Shown: positions 5,534 through 11,928, numbered from the stretch's first letter. The stretch: DNA of 14,265 nt from Coriobacteriia bacterium (GCA_007125735.1 SLCP01000121.1:1-14265), one strand, 5' to 3'. Notes: a model not told the origin generated them from the letters alone. Numbers and translations: made by a program.

Positions 5534-7198
5534 ATGGACCCGACGCTTCTCACCTCCCTCCCCGAGCCGGTTCGCGAGATCGGCCCCCGCTTGAACGACC
5601 GCGGCTTTGACGCGGTGCTCGTGGGCGGTGCGGTGCGCGATGCGCTCCTCGGCGTGACGTCGACGGATTGGGATCTCGTGACGGACGCACCTGCCGAGGA
5701 GGTCCGCGAGGCCGCCACCGGCGTCTCCGGCGTGCGCTCGCTGTACGGCCTCGGCGAGCGGTTCGGCACGCTCGGCATCGCGCTCGAGGGCGGTGGGACG
5801 CTCGAGGTCTCGCGGTATCGCGCGGTGGCCGGGGCGGAGGCGGGCGCGTCCGCGTCCGGCGCGAGCCCCACGGTCGCCGAGCGGTTCGCCGCCGATGCGG
5901 CCCGCCGCGACTTCACCGTGAACGCGATCGGGGTCGACCTCGCGACCGGCGACGTACTCGACCCGGTCGGCGGCCGCGATGACCTCGATGCTCGCGTGCT
6001 GCGCGCGCCGGGCGACCCTCGCGAGCGCTTCGCCGAGGACCCGCTGCGCACCGTCCGTGCGGCCCGGTTCGTGGCCGAGCTCGGCTTCGCTCTCGACCCG
6101 GCGACCCGCGACGCCCTTCCCGACTCCGCGCCTGCGCTCGCCCGTGTCGCGCCCGAACGCGTGCGCGAGGAGCTCACACGGCTGCTCGTTGCACCGCACG
6201 CACCCGACGGCATCGCACTCCTGCACGAGAGCACCGCGCTCGCGGTCGTGTTGCCTGAGGTCGCCGCACTCGACGGCGTGACGCAACCGACCTTCCACGA
6301 CCTCGACGTGCTCGGCCACACGGTGCAGGCGGTGGGCCTCGCACCGGCCACACCGGTGTTGCGGTGGGCGACCCTCCTGCACGACGTGGGCAAGGCTCCC
6401 ACGCGCAGCGTCGATCCCGACGGCCGCATCCGCTTTCGCGGTCACGCGCGCGCAGGCGAGCAGATCGCCGCAGACATCGTCGCGCGCTTGCGGTTCTCGG
6501 CGGCAGACGCCAGAGCGATCGTGCACCTCGTAGGCACGCACATGCGCCTCGGCGAGATCGAGCTCGACAACGCCAAGGCGGTCGACCGGGCGGTCCGCGC
6601 GCTCGACTTGAGGCTCGATCCGGACGCCGAGTCCCCTCCGCTCGTCTCCGCCGAGGACGCCGTCGCGCTCACGCTCGCCGACTTCGGGGCGACAGCGCAC
6701 CGCCACGAGCTCTCAGCGCTGCGGGTCGCGCTCACCGGGGCGGTCGCCGCTTCCCGGGAGCGCGGCTCGGAGCGTCCGGTGGTCTCGCCGGTGAGCGGTG
6801 CGGACCTCATGCGCGCGTTCGAACTGGCCGAGGGACCCGACGTCGGGGTCGCCAAGGGTGCGATCGAGCGTGCGATCGAAGCCGGCGATCTGGCCGCCGA
6901 CGATGTGGAGGGAGCGTACGCGGTAGCTGCCGCAGCGCTCGGCCGGGCCGAGGGTTTCGCGGAGGGTTCGGCAGAAGACGAGTGGGCGGACATCGCTCGC
7001 GCCCGTCGTGTGCGGCGGCTGTTCATGGGAATCGTGAGTGTCTTCGTGATCGTGGCGCTGTTGCTGCTCGTGATCCTCGGCGTGAGGAGCGTGGTGGTGC
7101 CGCGCGAACGACAGGTGCCCGTGCCGCCCGTGCTCGTGGCGGAAGCACGTGGGCAGCTCACTCACCCCAGCCCTCACCAGGCGTCCACGACAGGCTGA
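5534..7198 (+). CDS. cca: CCA-adding / poly(A) polymerase family tRNA nucleotidyltransferase with C-terminal membrane helix
   Basis: Class II nucleotidyltransferase that builds or repairs the tRNA 3' CCA end. Seen in order: GGAVRD (31-36), the metal-binding DWD (45-47), RRDFTVNAIG (124-133), the RNA/base-recognition segment GDPRERFAEDPLRTVRAARF (160-179), and an HD domain with LLHDVGK (H283-D284) and GHARAGEQ. The C-terminal SGADLMRAFELAEGPDVG (421-438) is typical of HD-containing bacterial CCA enzymes. The enzyme core ends near residue 470. An acidic linker, RARRVRRLF, and a strongly hydrophobic segment (about 498-519) follow, then a Pro-rich tail. That membrane helix is unusual for a tRNA enzyme. 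I chose ATG 5534 because it places GGAVRD at the usual distance; the ribosome site is weak. The 3' end overlaps the convergent abiEii gene by 41 bp. Confidence 0.93.
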   Translation: MDPTLLTSLPEPVREIGPRLNDRGFDAVLVGGAVRDALLGVTSTDWDLVTDAPAEEVREAATGVSGVRSLYGLGERFGTLGIALEGGGTLEVSRYRAVAGAEAGASASGASPTVAERFAADAARRDFTVNAIGVDLATGDVLDPVGGRDDLDARVLRAPGDPRERFAEDPLRTVRAARFVAELGFALDPATRDALPDSAPALARVAPERVREELTRLLVAPHAPDGIALLHESTALAVVLPEVAALDGVTQPTFHDLDVLGHTVQAVGLAPATPVLRWATLLHDVGKAPTRSVDPDGRIRFRGHARAGEQIAADIVARLRFSAADARAIVHLVGTHMRLGEIELDNAKAVDRAVRALDLRLDPDAESPPLVSAEDAVALTLADFGATAHRHELSALRVALTGAVAASRERGSERPVVSPVSGADLMRAFELAEGPDVGVAKGAIERAIEAGDLAADDVEGAYAVAAAALGRAEGFAEGSAEDEWADIARARRVRRLFMGIVSVFVIVALLLLVILGVRSVVVPRERQVPVPPVLVAEARGQLTHPSPHQASTTG

Positions 7199-8078
7199 AC
7201 GGCTGCCCGTCCACGACCGCAGCGGATGGGGGAACGAGAAGCTCATCGATCACGCCGACCACGTCGGGCAGGCTTTCGGGAGCATCGATGCCCGAAACTC
7301 TCATCCGTTTCACGAAGGCGTTCCACAGCGTCACGATTTCGGATTGCTGCTCACTTTCGAAAAGTACCGCAGAGAGCGACACGGGCACCTCGGTCCCCCT
7401 GCTTGAGAACGTGGAGCGAATGCTCTCACATAGTTCGCTACCGTCGACGGGAACTGACTCTGAGAGCATCCACATGTCGTAGTAGTCCTTCATGCGACTG
7501 TTGCGCAGACCCCTGCTTGCCACTGCCTCGAACTTCTCGGCAATGGCGGACGCAGGCTGATACGCGAGGATCCGTGGCGGCTCAGTGTCCAGAAGTGTCG
7601 GGTAGTCTACCCACTTTGGCGGTGGAACGACGCTGTCGCCGACAACCATGTCCAGCTGCAGCCGTATCCGCGCACCGGATAGGCGTCCTTGTACTGTCGC
7701 GCGCACCCCCGGGTACTGCCCTTCGACGGCGATTGCTTCTGTGAGCACCTCGGCCGAGAACTCGAGGCCGTCATCGGACTCGACCCCCAGGCACTCCCTG
7801 ACCATTGCTGCGACGGCTTCGGGCGCACCATCAATCCGAGTGCCGAGGAAATCGATGTCCCTAGTTGGCCGCGCTATCGCGCCATCCCAAACGCGGAGCA
7901 TCGCAGCGCCCTTAAGAATCAACGTCGGCGCCCAATGCGTCTTGGACATGCGATACAGGAAGCGCTCCATGGCGTAGTACTGTAGTGCCTGGTTGAAGTC
8001 GAGTCCTTGTTCTGCCGCCCGCGCTCTCAAGCGGGCACGCACGGAAGCCGCAACGTCTCTGGGTGACCGCGCGCTCAC
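7158..8078 (-). CDS. abiEii: AbiEii-type nucleotidyltransferase toxin, module 1
   Basis: Toxin of a type IV AbiE toxin-antitoxin/abortive-infection pair. AbiEii-family proteins are nucleotidyltransferases; characterised relatives bind GTP or modify tRNA 3' ends. In this 306-residue protein, LKGAAML (55-61) precedes TRDIDF (72-77) with the metal-binding Asp74 and Asp76. A third acidic candidate is Asp143 in RLQLDMVV. EKFEA (181-185) and RMKDYYDMW (195-203) match the conserved C-terminal motifs with Lys182 and Asp198/Asp201. All motifs look intact. Its GTG start overlaps the antitoxin stop in a GTGA arrangement, implying coupled translation. It is convergent with cca. Confidence 0.9.
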   Translation of the reverse strand: MSARSPRDVAASVRARLRARAAEQGLDFNQALQYYAMERFLYRMSKTHWAPTLILKGAAMLRVWDGAIARPTRDIDFLGTRIDGAPEAVAAMVRECLGVESDDGLEFSAEVLTEAIAVEGQYPGVRATVQGRLSGARIRLQLDMVVGDSVVPPPKWVDYPTLLDTEPPRILAYQPASAIAEKFEAVASRGLRNSRMKDYYDMWMLSESVPVDGSELCESIRSTFSSRGTEVPVSLSAVLFESEQQSEIVTLWNAFVKRMRVSGIDAPESLPDVVGVIDELLVPPSAAVVDGQPFSLSWTPGEGWGE

Positions 8079-8689
8079 AGGAGTGCCCTTAGGTACGGCG
8101 CAATCACTGACTCCACCCGATCGATGCGCGCGTAGCTCAGGATCTCCGCTGGCGTGGACATCCGCCCCCTGACGACCTCTTGAAGTGCCTCGACAGCGAT
8201 GTCAAGTCCGATTCTGTTCCGGTACTTGAAGCAGTCCGCGACTGTCTTCGCAACGCTGTACACGCGTATGGAGGTGCCCATCAGTTCGTGCTCTTCGATA
8301 CCCGCCTCAAACGAGGCCTCGGTCATGGTGAACACCTGTACTCGAGGAGCATCGATGCGTGGCGCTCTGACACTCCGAGGAAGCGCGATATGCACGGCTG
8401 CGGGAACCTGGGTACCGATACCATGGAACTCGAGAGCGCTCACCAGGCACACCACGGCCCGAGGGACTCGCCGCGCAACCGCCACGATGTCGGGATACTC
8501 CGGAAGCGGTGCCGACGCGAGCGCGAACACGCCCCTGCTCAGCGGCTCGAGCATTCCGCTATCCCTCATCCAATAGAGGGTACGCCGGTGTATGCCAGCC
8601 TCAAGCGCTTCGTGTGTACTCATGATCCCCCCGTGCGCCGTGAAGATGTCTTCGGCTGCGGATACCGCTCTGTCGCTTGGCTCTCTCAT
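8075..8689 (-). CDS. abiEi: AbiEi-type antitoxin, module 1
   Basis: A 204-residue AbiEi antitoxin, which represses its own operon and counteracts the toxin without direct binding in characterised systems. The N-terminal winged helix spans about 11-57 (AAEDIFTAHGGIMSTHEALEAG, then LEPLSRGVFALAS). The C-terminal antitoxin domain includes CLVSALEFHGIGTQ (81-94), HIALPRSVRAPR, and the hallmark YSVAKTVADCFKYRNRIG (144-161). I chose ATG 8689 over an in-frame start at 8860 because a consensus TATAAT lies 7 bases before it, so a longer product would need transcription from further upstream. There is no ribosome site, so the mRNA is probably leaderless. The gene overlaps the toxin by 4 bp. Confidence 0.9.
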   Translation of the reverse strand: MREPSDRAVSAAEDIFTAHGGIMSTHEALEAGIHRRTLYWMRDSGMLEPLSRGVFALASAPLPEYPDIVAVARRVPRAVVCLVSALEFHGIGTQVPAAVHIALPRSVRAPRIDAPRVQVFTMTEASFEAGIEEHELMGTSIRVYSVAKTVADCFKYRNRIGLDIAVEALQEVVRGRMSTPAEILSYARIDRVESVIAPYLRALL

Positions 8690-8696
8690 GGGACAT

Positions 8697-8742
8697 ATTA
8701 TACACCACTTGTGCTTATCGGTTGCGACTTTTGTCACCGATA
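8697..8742 (-). promoter_or_regulatory. abiE-1 promoter (-10) with upstream inverted repeat
   Basis: A perfect -10 TATAAT (minus strand, 8697-8702) ends 7 bases before the abiEi ATG, placing +1 at or beside the start codon. No clear -35 is seen. TATCGGT (8716-8722) and ACCGATA (8736-8742) are perfect inverted arms with a 13-bp spacer across the -35 region, a suitable AbiEi autorepression site since known AbiEi proteins bind inverted repeats in their promoter. Confidence 0.55.
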
Positions 8743-8796
8743 CCGCTGCGGAGCCTGGAGTGAGAGCAGTGTCCTCCAACACCGCTAGCCTACATG

Positions 8797-8812
8797 GGGG
8801 GTCTGACATCGA
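8797..8812. repeat. 16-bp direct repeat, copy 1
   Basis: GGGGGTCTGACATCGA matches 11217-11232 exactly, and GGC follows two bases later in both (similarity continues a little). It lies between the divergent abiE-1 and MBL promoters, 108 bp upstream of abiEi. Confidence 0.7.
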
Positions 8813-8840
8813 CTGGCACCTCTCAGCCGCGTGCGATACT
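8813..8840 (+). promoter_or_regulatory. Predicted promoter of the MBL-fold gene
   Basis: -35 CTGGCA (8813-8818, 4/6), a 16-bp spacer, and -10 GATACT (8835-8840, 4/6). Only six bases separate it from the ATG at 8847, and no ribosome site is present, so a leaderless transcript is suggested. Confidence 0.4.
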
Positions 8841-8846
8841 ACGAGT

Positions 8847-9722
8847 ATGTCCAACGCCATCCCCTACAACGCCCGGCACCTTGCCGGCGACACGTACGTC
8901 GTCCCGGGCCTCACCAACAGCGGGTTCGTCGAGGGCCTCGTCATCGACACGTGCGACGACGAGGCGCCCTACGCGCTCGTCGACGTCGACCACCTCGCCA
9001 TCACGCACGGGCACGCCGACCACTTCTCGGTCGGCCACGCCTTGCACGCCCGTGGCGTCCGCGTGTCGGTGGCGCGCGACGATGCGTCGCTCGTGGAGAA
9101 CCCCGACATCAACATCCGCGGGATGTTCTCGTGGGCCAAACCCGGCGACGTCCTCACGACCAAGCTCTTCCGCGGCCTGCCGTGCCCGGTGGACCGTTCC
9201 GTCGAGGAGTGGGACGACCCGCGCGCGACCCCGATCCCGCTGCCCGGACACACCCTCGGCCACCACGGATTCCTCACGCGCGACGGCGTGCTCTTCACCG
9301 GAGACGCACTCTACCAGCGCGAACTCTGGAAGCAGCACCCGCTCCCCTACCTCATCGAACCGAGCAAGGTCGTCGGCTCACTCGAGCGCATCCGGGCGAC
9401 CGAGTTCACGTGGCTCGTCCCCGGGCACGGCTTCCCGGTCGAGCGCGAGGCTGCCGATGAACACCTCGACTTCCATCTCGGACAGCTCGCCGAGATACGC
9501 GAGCTCATCGTGGCCCGGCTCGCGAAGCCGCACACGACCGAGGCAGCGATCGCGATGGTCTCCGCCGAGCGGGGCCTGCGCGAGGCGCCCGCGGCGTACT
9601 GGCTCGCGGTCTCGACCGTCAAAGGGTTCCTCGGCGAGTTGCTCGACGAGGGTGTGCTCGAGTTCTTCGTGCGCGGGCACGCGGGATGGTGGCAGACTGC
9701 AGGCCATGGGGAGGCCAGGTGA
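8847..9722 (+). CDS. Metallo-beta-lactamase-fold hydrolase
   Basis: A 291-residue zinc hydrolase of the MBL superfamily. The full metal set is visible: HGHADH (54-59), PGHTLGH (His135), FTGDALY (Asp153) and VPGHGFP (His194). The C-terminal region (about 205-285), helical with a winged-helix look (AIAMVSAERGLREAPAAYW, then TVKGFLGELLDEGVLEFF), matches the extension seen in many glyoxalase II-like MBL proteins. The substrate is unknown; thioester or lactone hydrolysis is plausible. Its TGA overlaps the GTG of the next gene (GTGA), so the two are translated together. I chose ATG 8847 because it lies just after a promoter and the family homology begins there. Confidence 0.9.
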   Translation: MSNAIPYNARHLAGDTYVVPGLTNSGFVEGLVIDTCDDEAPYALVDVDHLAITHGHADHFSVGHALHARGVRVSVARDDASLVENPDINIRGMFSWAKPGDVLTTKLFRGLPCPVDRSVEEWDDPRATPIPLPGHTLGHHGFLTRDGVLFTGDALYQRELWKQHPLPYLIEPSKVVGSLERIRATEFTWLVPGHGFPVEREAADEHLDFHLGQLAEIRELIVARLAKPHTTEAAIAMVSAERGLREAPAAYWLAVSTVKGFLGELLDEGVLEFFVRGHAGWWQTAGHGEAR

Positions 9723-10144
9723 GAGCGCGAGCGTCCGTGCACATCGAGCGTGAGCCCGAGGCGGTCTTCGCGCGGATCGCCGACTTCGCGACGCACGCGC
9801 AGTGGCGCCCCGAGGTGGCCTCCTCGCAGGTCCTCGGTGAGGTGGGCCGAGGAGCCCGCGTCATCCAGCACGTCTCGGCTGCGGGGCACGGCGCTACCGT
9901 CGAAGTCGAGATCACCGAGTTCGAGCCGCCCGAGCGCCTCTCGTTCCGCTATCGCGGTACCCCGCGAGCACGCGGCGGGTTCCGCCTCGAGCGCGAGGGA
10001 GGCGGCACGCGTGTCCACATGTCGGCAACCGTCGAGCTCGACGGGGCGGCGTCGCTCGTCGAGGGACGCATCCGCGCGGTGGCCGAGGAGTACGCGCAGC
10101 GCGGTCTCACCCGGCTGAAGGAGCTGCTCGAGAGCGGCGGGTAA
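9719..10144 (+). CDS. SRPBCC (polyketide cyclase/dehydrase-like) protein
   Basis: A 141-residue START-like lipid- or ligand-binding protein. The first strand (ASVHIEREPEAVFARIADF) with a following THAQWRPEV is the classic opening of the SRPBCC fold, followed by alternating beta strands (ARVIQHVSAAG, TVEVEITEFEPPERLSFRY, GGFRLEREGGGTRVHMSA). A long C-terminal helix (LVEGRIRAVAEEYAQRGLTRLKELLES) covers the cavity. The GTG at 9719 follows GGGGAGG (9709-9715) and overlaps the MBL stop by 4 bp. Coupling implies the SRPBCC protein carries or protects a hydrophobic compound handled by the hydrolase; that is inference. Repeat copy B lies 41 bp downstream. Confidence 0.85.
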   Translation: MRARASVHIEREPEAVFARIADFATHAQWRPEVASSQVLGEVGRGARVIQHVSAAGHGATVEVEITEFEPPERLSFRYRGTPRARGGFRLEREGGGTRVHMSATVELDGAASLVEGRIRAVAEEYAQRGLTRLKELLESGG

Positions 10145-10185
10145 GCGCGCGTTCGCCTCGCCCCGGCGATCACTCGCTGGCGGCA

Positions 10186-10406
10186 CTCGTCCTGTGGATT
10201 CTGGGGATACTGTGGACAAGCCCCACAGGTCAGACCGCATGAATGCCGATTCCGACCGCTTGTCACATAGCCGGAACAACCTCGCGCAGAAGTGTTGCTT
10301 CTCGCGCGGGATGGAGCATAATCCTGATTGCGAGGTCGTTGGAGAACTCAGATGGGCCCCAGCCGCAAGGTGACGGTTCGTTCGAGGGACACAGCGGCCT
10401 CGCACT
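10186..10406. repeat. Dispersed 222-bp intergenic repeat, copy B
   Basis: Same-orientation partner of the element at 4464-4685, about 90% identical with one base fewer. Differences are scattered rather than at third codon positions, and reading frames across both copies diverge at the element edge, which argues against coding. It fills the space between the convergent SRPBCC and VWA genes, ending 36 bp from the VWA stop. The left edge carries TGTGGATTC (10193-10201) and TGTGGACAA (10211-10219). Confidence 0.85.
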
Positions 10407-10442
10407 TTGTGCCTGGAGGCGGCCACGCCCAGGACCCTCGCC

Positions 10443-11174
10443 TCACCGACCCGCATCATCCTGCGCCGCCCCACCCTTGTGCTCGTCGTAGGAGTCCCGT
10501 CCGAGGTCCGTATGCTCCTCGGTGAACCACTCGCTCGCTCCAAGCTGCCTCTCGCCTTTGCGGCGATACCCGCGCACATTGCGAGAGAGGTCCCGCATGG
10601 CCGCCCGGGAGGCATCAGGGGTGCCGGCGAAGTTCATCGAGCGGCCGTCGTACATGCCGAGCTCCTGGCTCGCGCGGATGGCATCCTGATTCGCCCCTAG
10701 GTAGATGAACTCGTAGCCTGCGGTCTCCTGACGCTCGGAGATCATCTTGAAGACGGCGTCGCCTGAGAACTCGCGGCTGGAGTTCTCTTCGCCGTCGGTC
10801 ATGATCACGAAGAGCACCTGATCGGGATGATTCGCGGCGACGAAGTCGTCGGTGATCCGCATCGTGTGGCCTATCGCGTCGAAGAGCGCAGTGCAGCCGT
10901 CGGGTACGTACGTCTCGCGCGAGAGCGGCATGACCTCTCGGACTGGGACGGCCTCAGCAGCGGTGAAGAACTCCGTGTTGAAGAACGTGAGCGTCATCGC
11001 CGCGTCCCCGCCCTCGGCCTGCTGGTCGGCGAGGAACTCGTTGAACCCCTCGATCGTCGCAGCGCGGATGACGTCCATCGAGCCTGATGCGTCGAGCAAG
11101 AAGTTGATGAGGATGCTGCGATCCTCCTGGCGCTTACCCTGGCGCCCCTTCGTCTCGTACTCGGTCGTTGTCAT
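10443..11174 (-). CDS. Stand-alone von Willebrand factor A (VWA) domain protein
   Basis: A 243-residue protein that is essentially one VWA domain, a metal-dependent protein-interaction module. The MIDAS site is complete: DASGSM (D28, S30, S32), Thr95 in DGCTALFDA, and Asp127 in MTDGEENSS. No signal peptide or membrane segment is present, so it should be cytoplasmic. Residues 190-243 (SRAAMRDLSRNVRGYRRKGE, then the acidic tail with HTDLGRD) are polar and charged. Start ATG 11174 has AGGGGAGGTG just upstream. In other bacteria such proteins partner with AAA ATPases, ter stress systems or phosphatases, but no such partner is adjacent here. The upstream region 11175-11525 is unusually rich in repeats. 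Confidence 0.9.
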   Translation of the reverse strand: MTTTEYETKGRQGKRQEDRSILINFLLDASGSMDVIRAATIEGFNEFLADQQAEGGDAAMTLTFFNTEFFTAAEAVPVREVMPLSRETYVPDGCTALFDAIGHTMRITDDFVAANHPDQVLFVIMTDGEENSSREFSGDAVFKMISERQETAGYEFIYLGANQDAIRASQELGMYDGRSMNFAGTPDASRAAMRDLSRNVRGYRRKGERQLGASEWFTEEHTDLGRDSYDEHKGGAAQDDAGR

Positions 11175-11216
11175 GGTGACACCTCCCCTTTCGTAACCAT
11201 GACCCGAGTGTACGGA

Positions 11217-11232
11217 GGGGGTCTGACATCGA
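11217..11232. repeat. 16-bp direct repeat, copy 2
   Basis: Exact copy of 8797-8812 in the same orientation. It lies 43 bp upstream of the VWA start, immediately behind TACACT (minus strand), a possible -10 element for that gene. The two copies bracket the MBL, SRPBCC, repeat B and VWA segment. Confidence 0.7.
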
Positions 11233-11291
11233 ACGGCGCTCACCCTCGCCGAGGCTCCGGGCTGCTCGCCAGCTGACAGTCGCCCTCCCAG

Positions 11292-11378
11292 CAGCCGCGG
11301 GCCCGACATGGTAAGGCTTACGCGATAACCCTAACTATGGAGCTATCTTAGTAAGGGTTACTGCCCAGCCGCGGGCAG
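11292..11378. promoter_or_regulatory. Iterated GTWAGGSTTAY-type sites flanked by a direct repeat
   Basis: Three related 11-bp sites occur in 51 bp: GTAAGGCTTAC (11311-11321), ATAACCCTAAC (11325-11335, opposite orientation) and GTAAGGGTTAC (11351-11361). The outer two are exactly 40 bp apart. They are flanked by two copies of CAGCCGCGGGC (11292-11302 and 11366-11376). A stem CTGCCC/GGGCAG (11361-11378) closes the block. This looks like a multi-site operator upstream of the VWA gene; the binding protein is unknown. Confidence 0.45.
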
Positions 11379-11460
11379 CACAGCCCGTTCCTTATACCCG
11401 AGGATCGCGCCATTTCGTTTTCGAAACATAACGCTGAGTGTCATGTTCTGAAAACACATT

Positions 11461-11526
11461 GGCGGTTGGACATGCTGACGATCCTCAGCGTCTGACCGCC
11501 GTGCCGGTCCAACCCGAAGAACCGCC
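11461..11526. other. Nested palindromic element (possible RNA fold or terminator)
   Basis: GGCGGT (11461-11466) pairs with ACCGCC (11495-11500). Inside are GAC/GTC and GCTGA (11474-11478) with TCAGC (11485-11489) around a 6-base loop. Alternatively GGTTGGAC (11464-11471) pairs with GTCCAACC (11507-11514), or GGCGGTT (11461-11467) with AACCGCC (11520-11526). The competing stems suggest a terminator, a folded RNA or a protein-binding site downstream of the MNT/HEPN locus. Confidence 0.45.
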
Positions 11527-11630
11527 TAGCACTTCACGGGGAAGTCGCGCACGACGATCTCGACTCCGGACGCGACTGCTTCGTCCACGATGCGCTCAAC
11601 CTCGCCGAGGATGTCAGCATCACGCGGCAT
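11526..11630 (-). pseudogene. 34-codon ORF at HEPN-toxin position, probable truncated HEPN gene
   Basis: The ATG at 11630 overlaps the end of the MNT gene by 11 bp, the arrangement expected for the HEPN partner of an MNT/HEPN (HepT-type) pair. It begins MPRDADILGEVERIV, like many HEPN N-termini, but stops after 34 residues ending VEIVVRDFPVKC. HEPN toxins usually have about 110-140 residues and an RX4-6H RNase motif, which is absent here. The ending recalls the C-terminal helix of HEPN proteins, so an internal deletion joining start and end is possible. It could instead be an unrelated short ORF. Confidence 0.4.
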
Positions 11631-11928
11631 AGAGCATCTGCCTGGTCGCCTCGATCTCTCGCGCCATGTACTCGTTTCGTACGGCACCGACCATCACCAG
11701 GTCGACCTTCGTGCCGAGGAGCTGCTGCAACTCCTCGAGCATATCGAAGTAGGCGTGCATCTTGGCATGACCACCAATCGGCGCAAACTCTACGAGAAGG
11801 TCGATGTCGCTCTCGCCCGGGCGGAAGTCCTCGCGGACGACGGAGCCAAAAGCGTAGAGACGCCCGACACTGTACTTGCGGCACAGTGCAGCAATGGTTT
11901 GTCTCTTGTCGTCGAACAGGGCAACCAT
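11620..11928 (-). CDS. MNT-type nucleotidyltransferase (MNT/HEPN antitoxin-like)
   Basis: A 102-residue minimal nucleotidyltransferase. The motif AFGSVVREDFRPGESDIDLLVEF contains G28-S29 followed by D41-x-D43, and Asp76 in KVDLVMV gives the third metal ligand, so the GSx10DxD active site is complete. In MNT/HEPN pairs this protein neutralises the HEPN ribonuclease by adding AMP to it. Here the following gene is only 34 codons, so the MNT protein may be an orphan. Start ATG 11928 has TGGAGG six bases upstream. Both lie within a palindrome (11924-11950) that could control translation. The gene is 82 bp downstream of AbiE module 2 on the same strand. Confidence 0.85.
   Translation of the reverse strand: MVALFDDKRQTIAALCRKYSVGRLYAFGSVVREDFRPGESDIDLLVEFAPIGGHAKMHAYFDMLEELQQLLGTKVDLVMVGAVRNEYMAREIEATRQMLYAA

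Noticed and set aside
5459..6706. 415-residue open frame opposite cca
   Set aside because: The plus strand encodes a complete nucleotidyltransferase with all motifs; the opposite frame has no recognisable domain.
8690..8860. N-terminal extension of abiEi-1
   Set aside because: A consensus TATAAT lies inside the extension, directly before ATG 8689, and the extension has no domain signal.
9347..10615. 422-residue minus-strand frame across MBL, SRPBCC and repeat B
   Set aside because: It runs antisense to two well-supported genes and through a non-coding repeat.
11465..11513. Integron attC-like site (GTTGGAC at the left, GTCCAAC at the right, inner stem)
   Set aside because: attC sites have RYYYAAC on the left and GTTRRRY on the right; here the order is GTT...AAC on both strands, and no integrase or cassette array is visible.
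11438..11632. 64-residue plus-strand frame in the structured gap
   Set aside because: It crosses the nested palindromes and the MNT gene end, has no ribosome site, and its second half is low-complexity Arg/Ser-rich.
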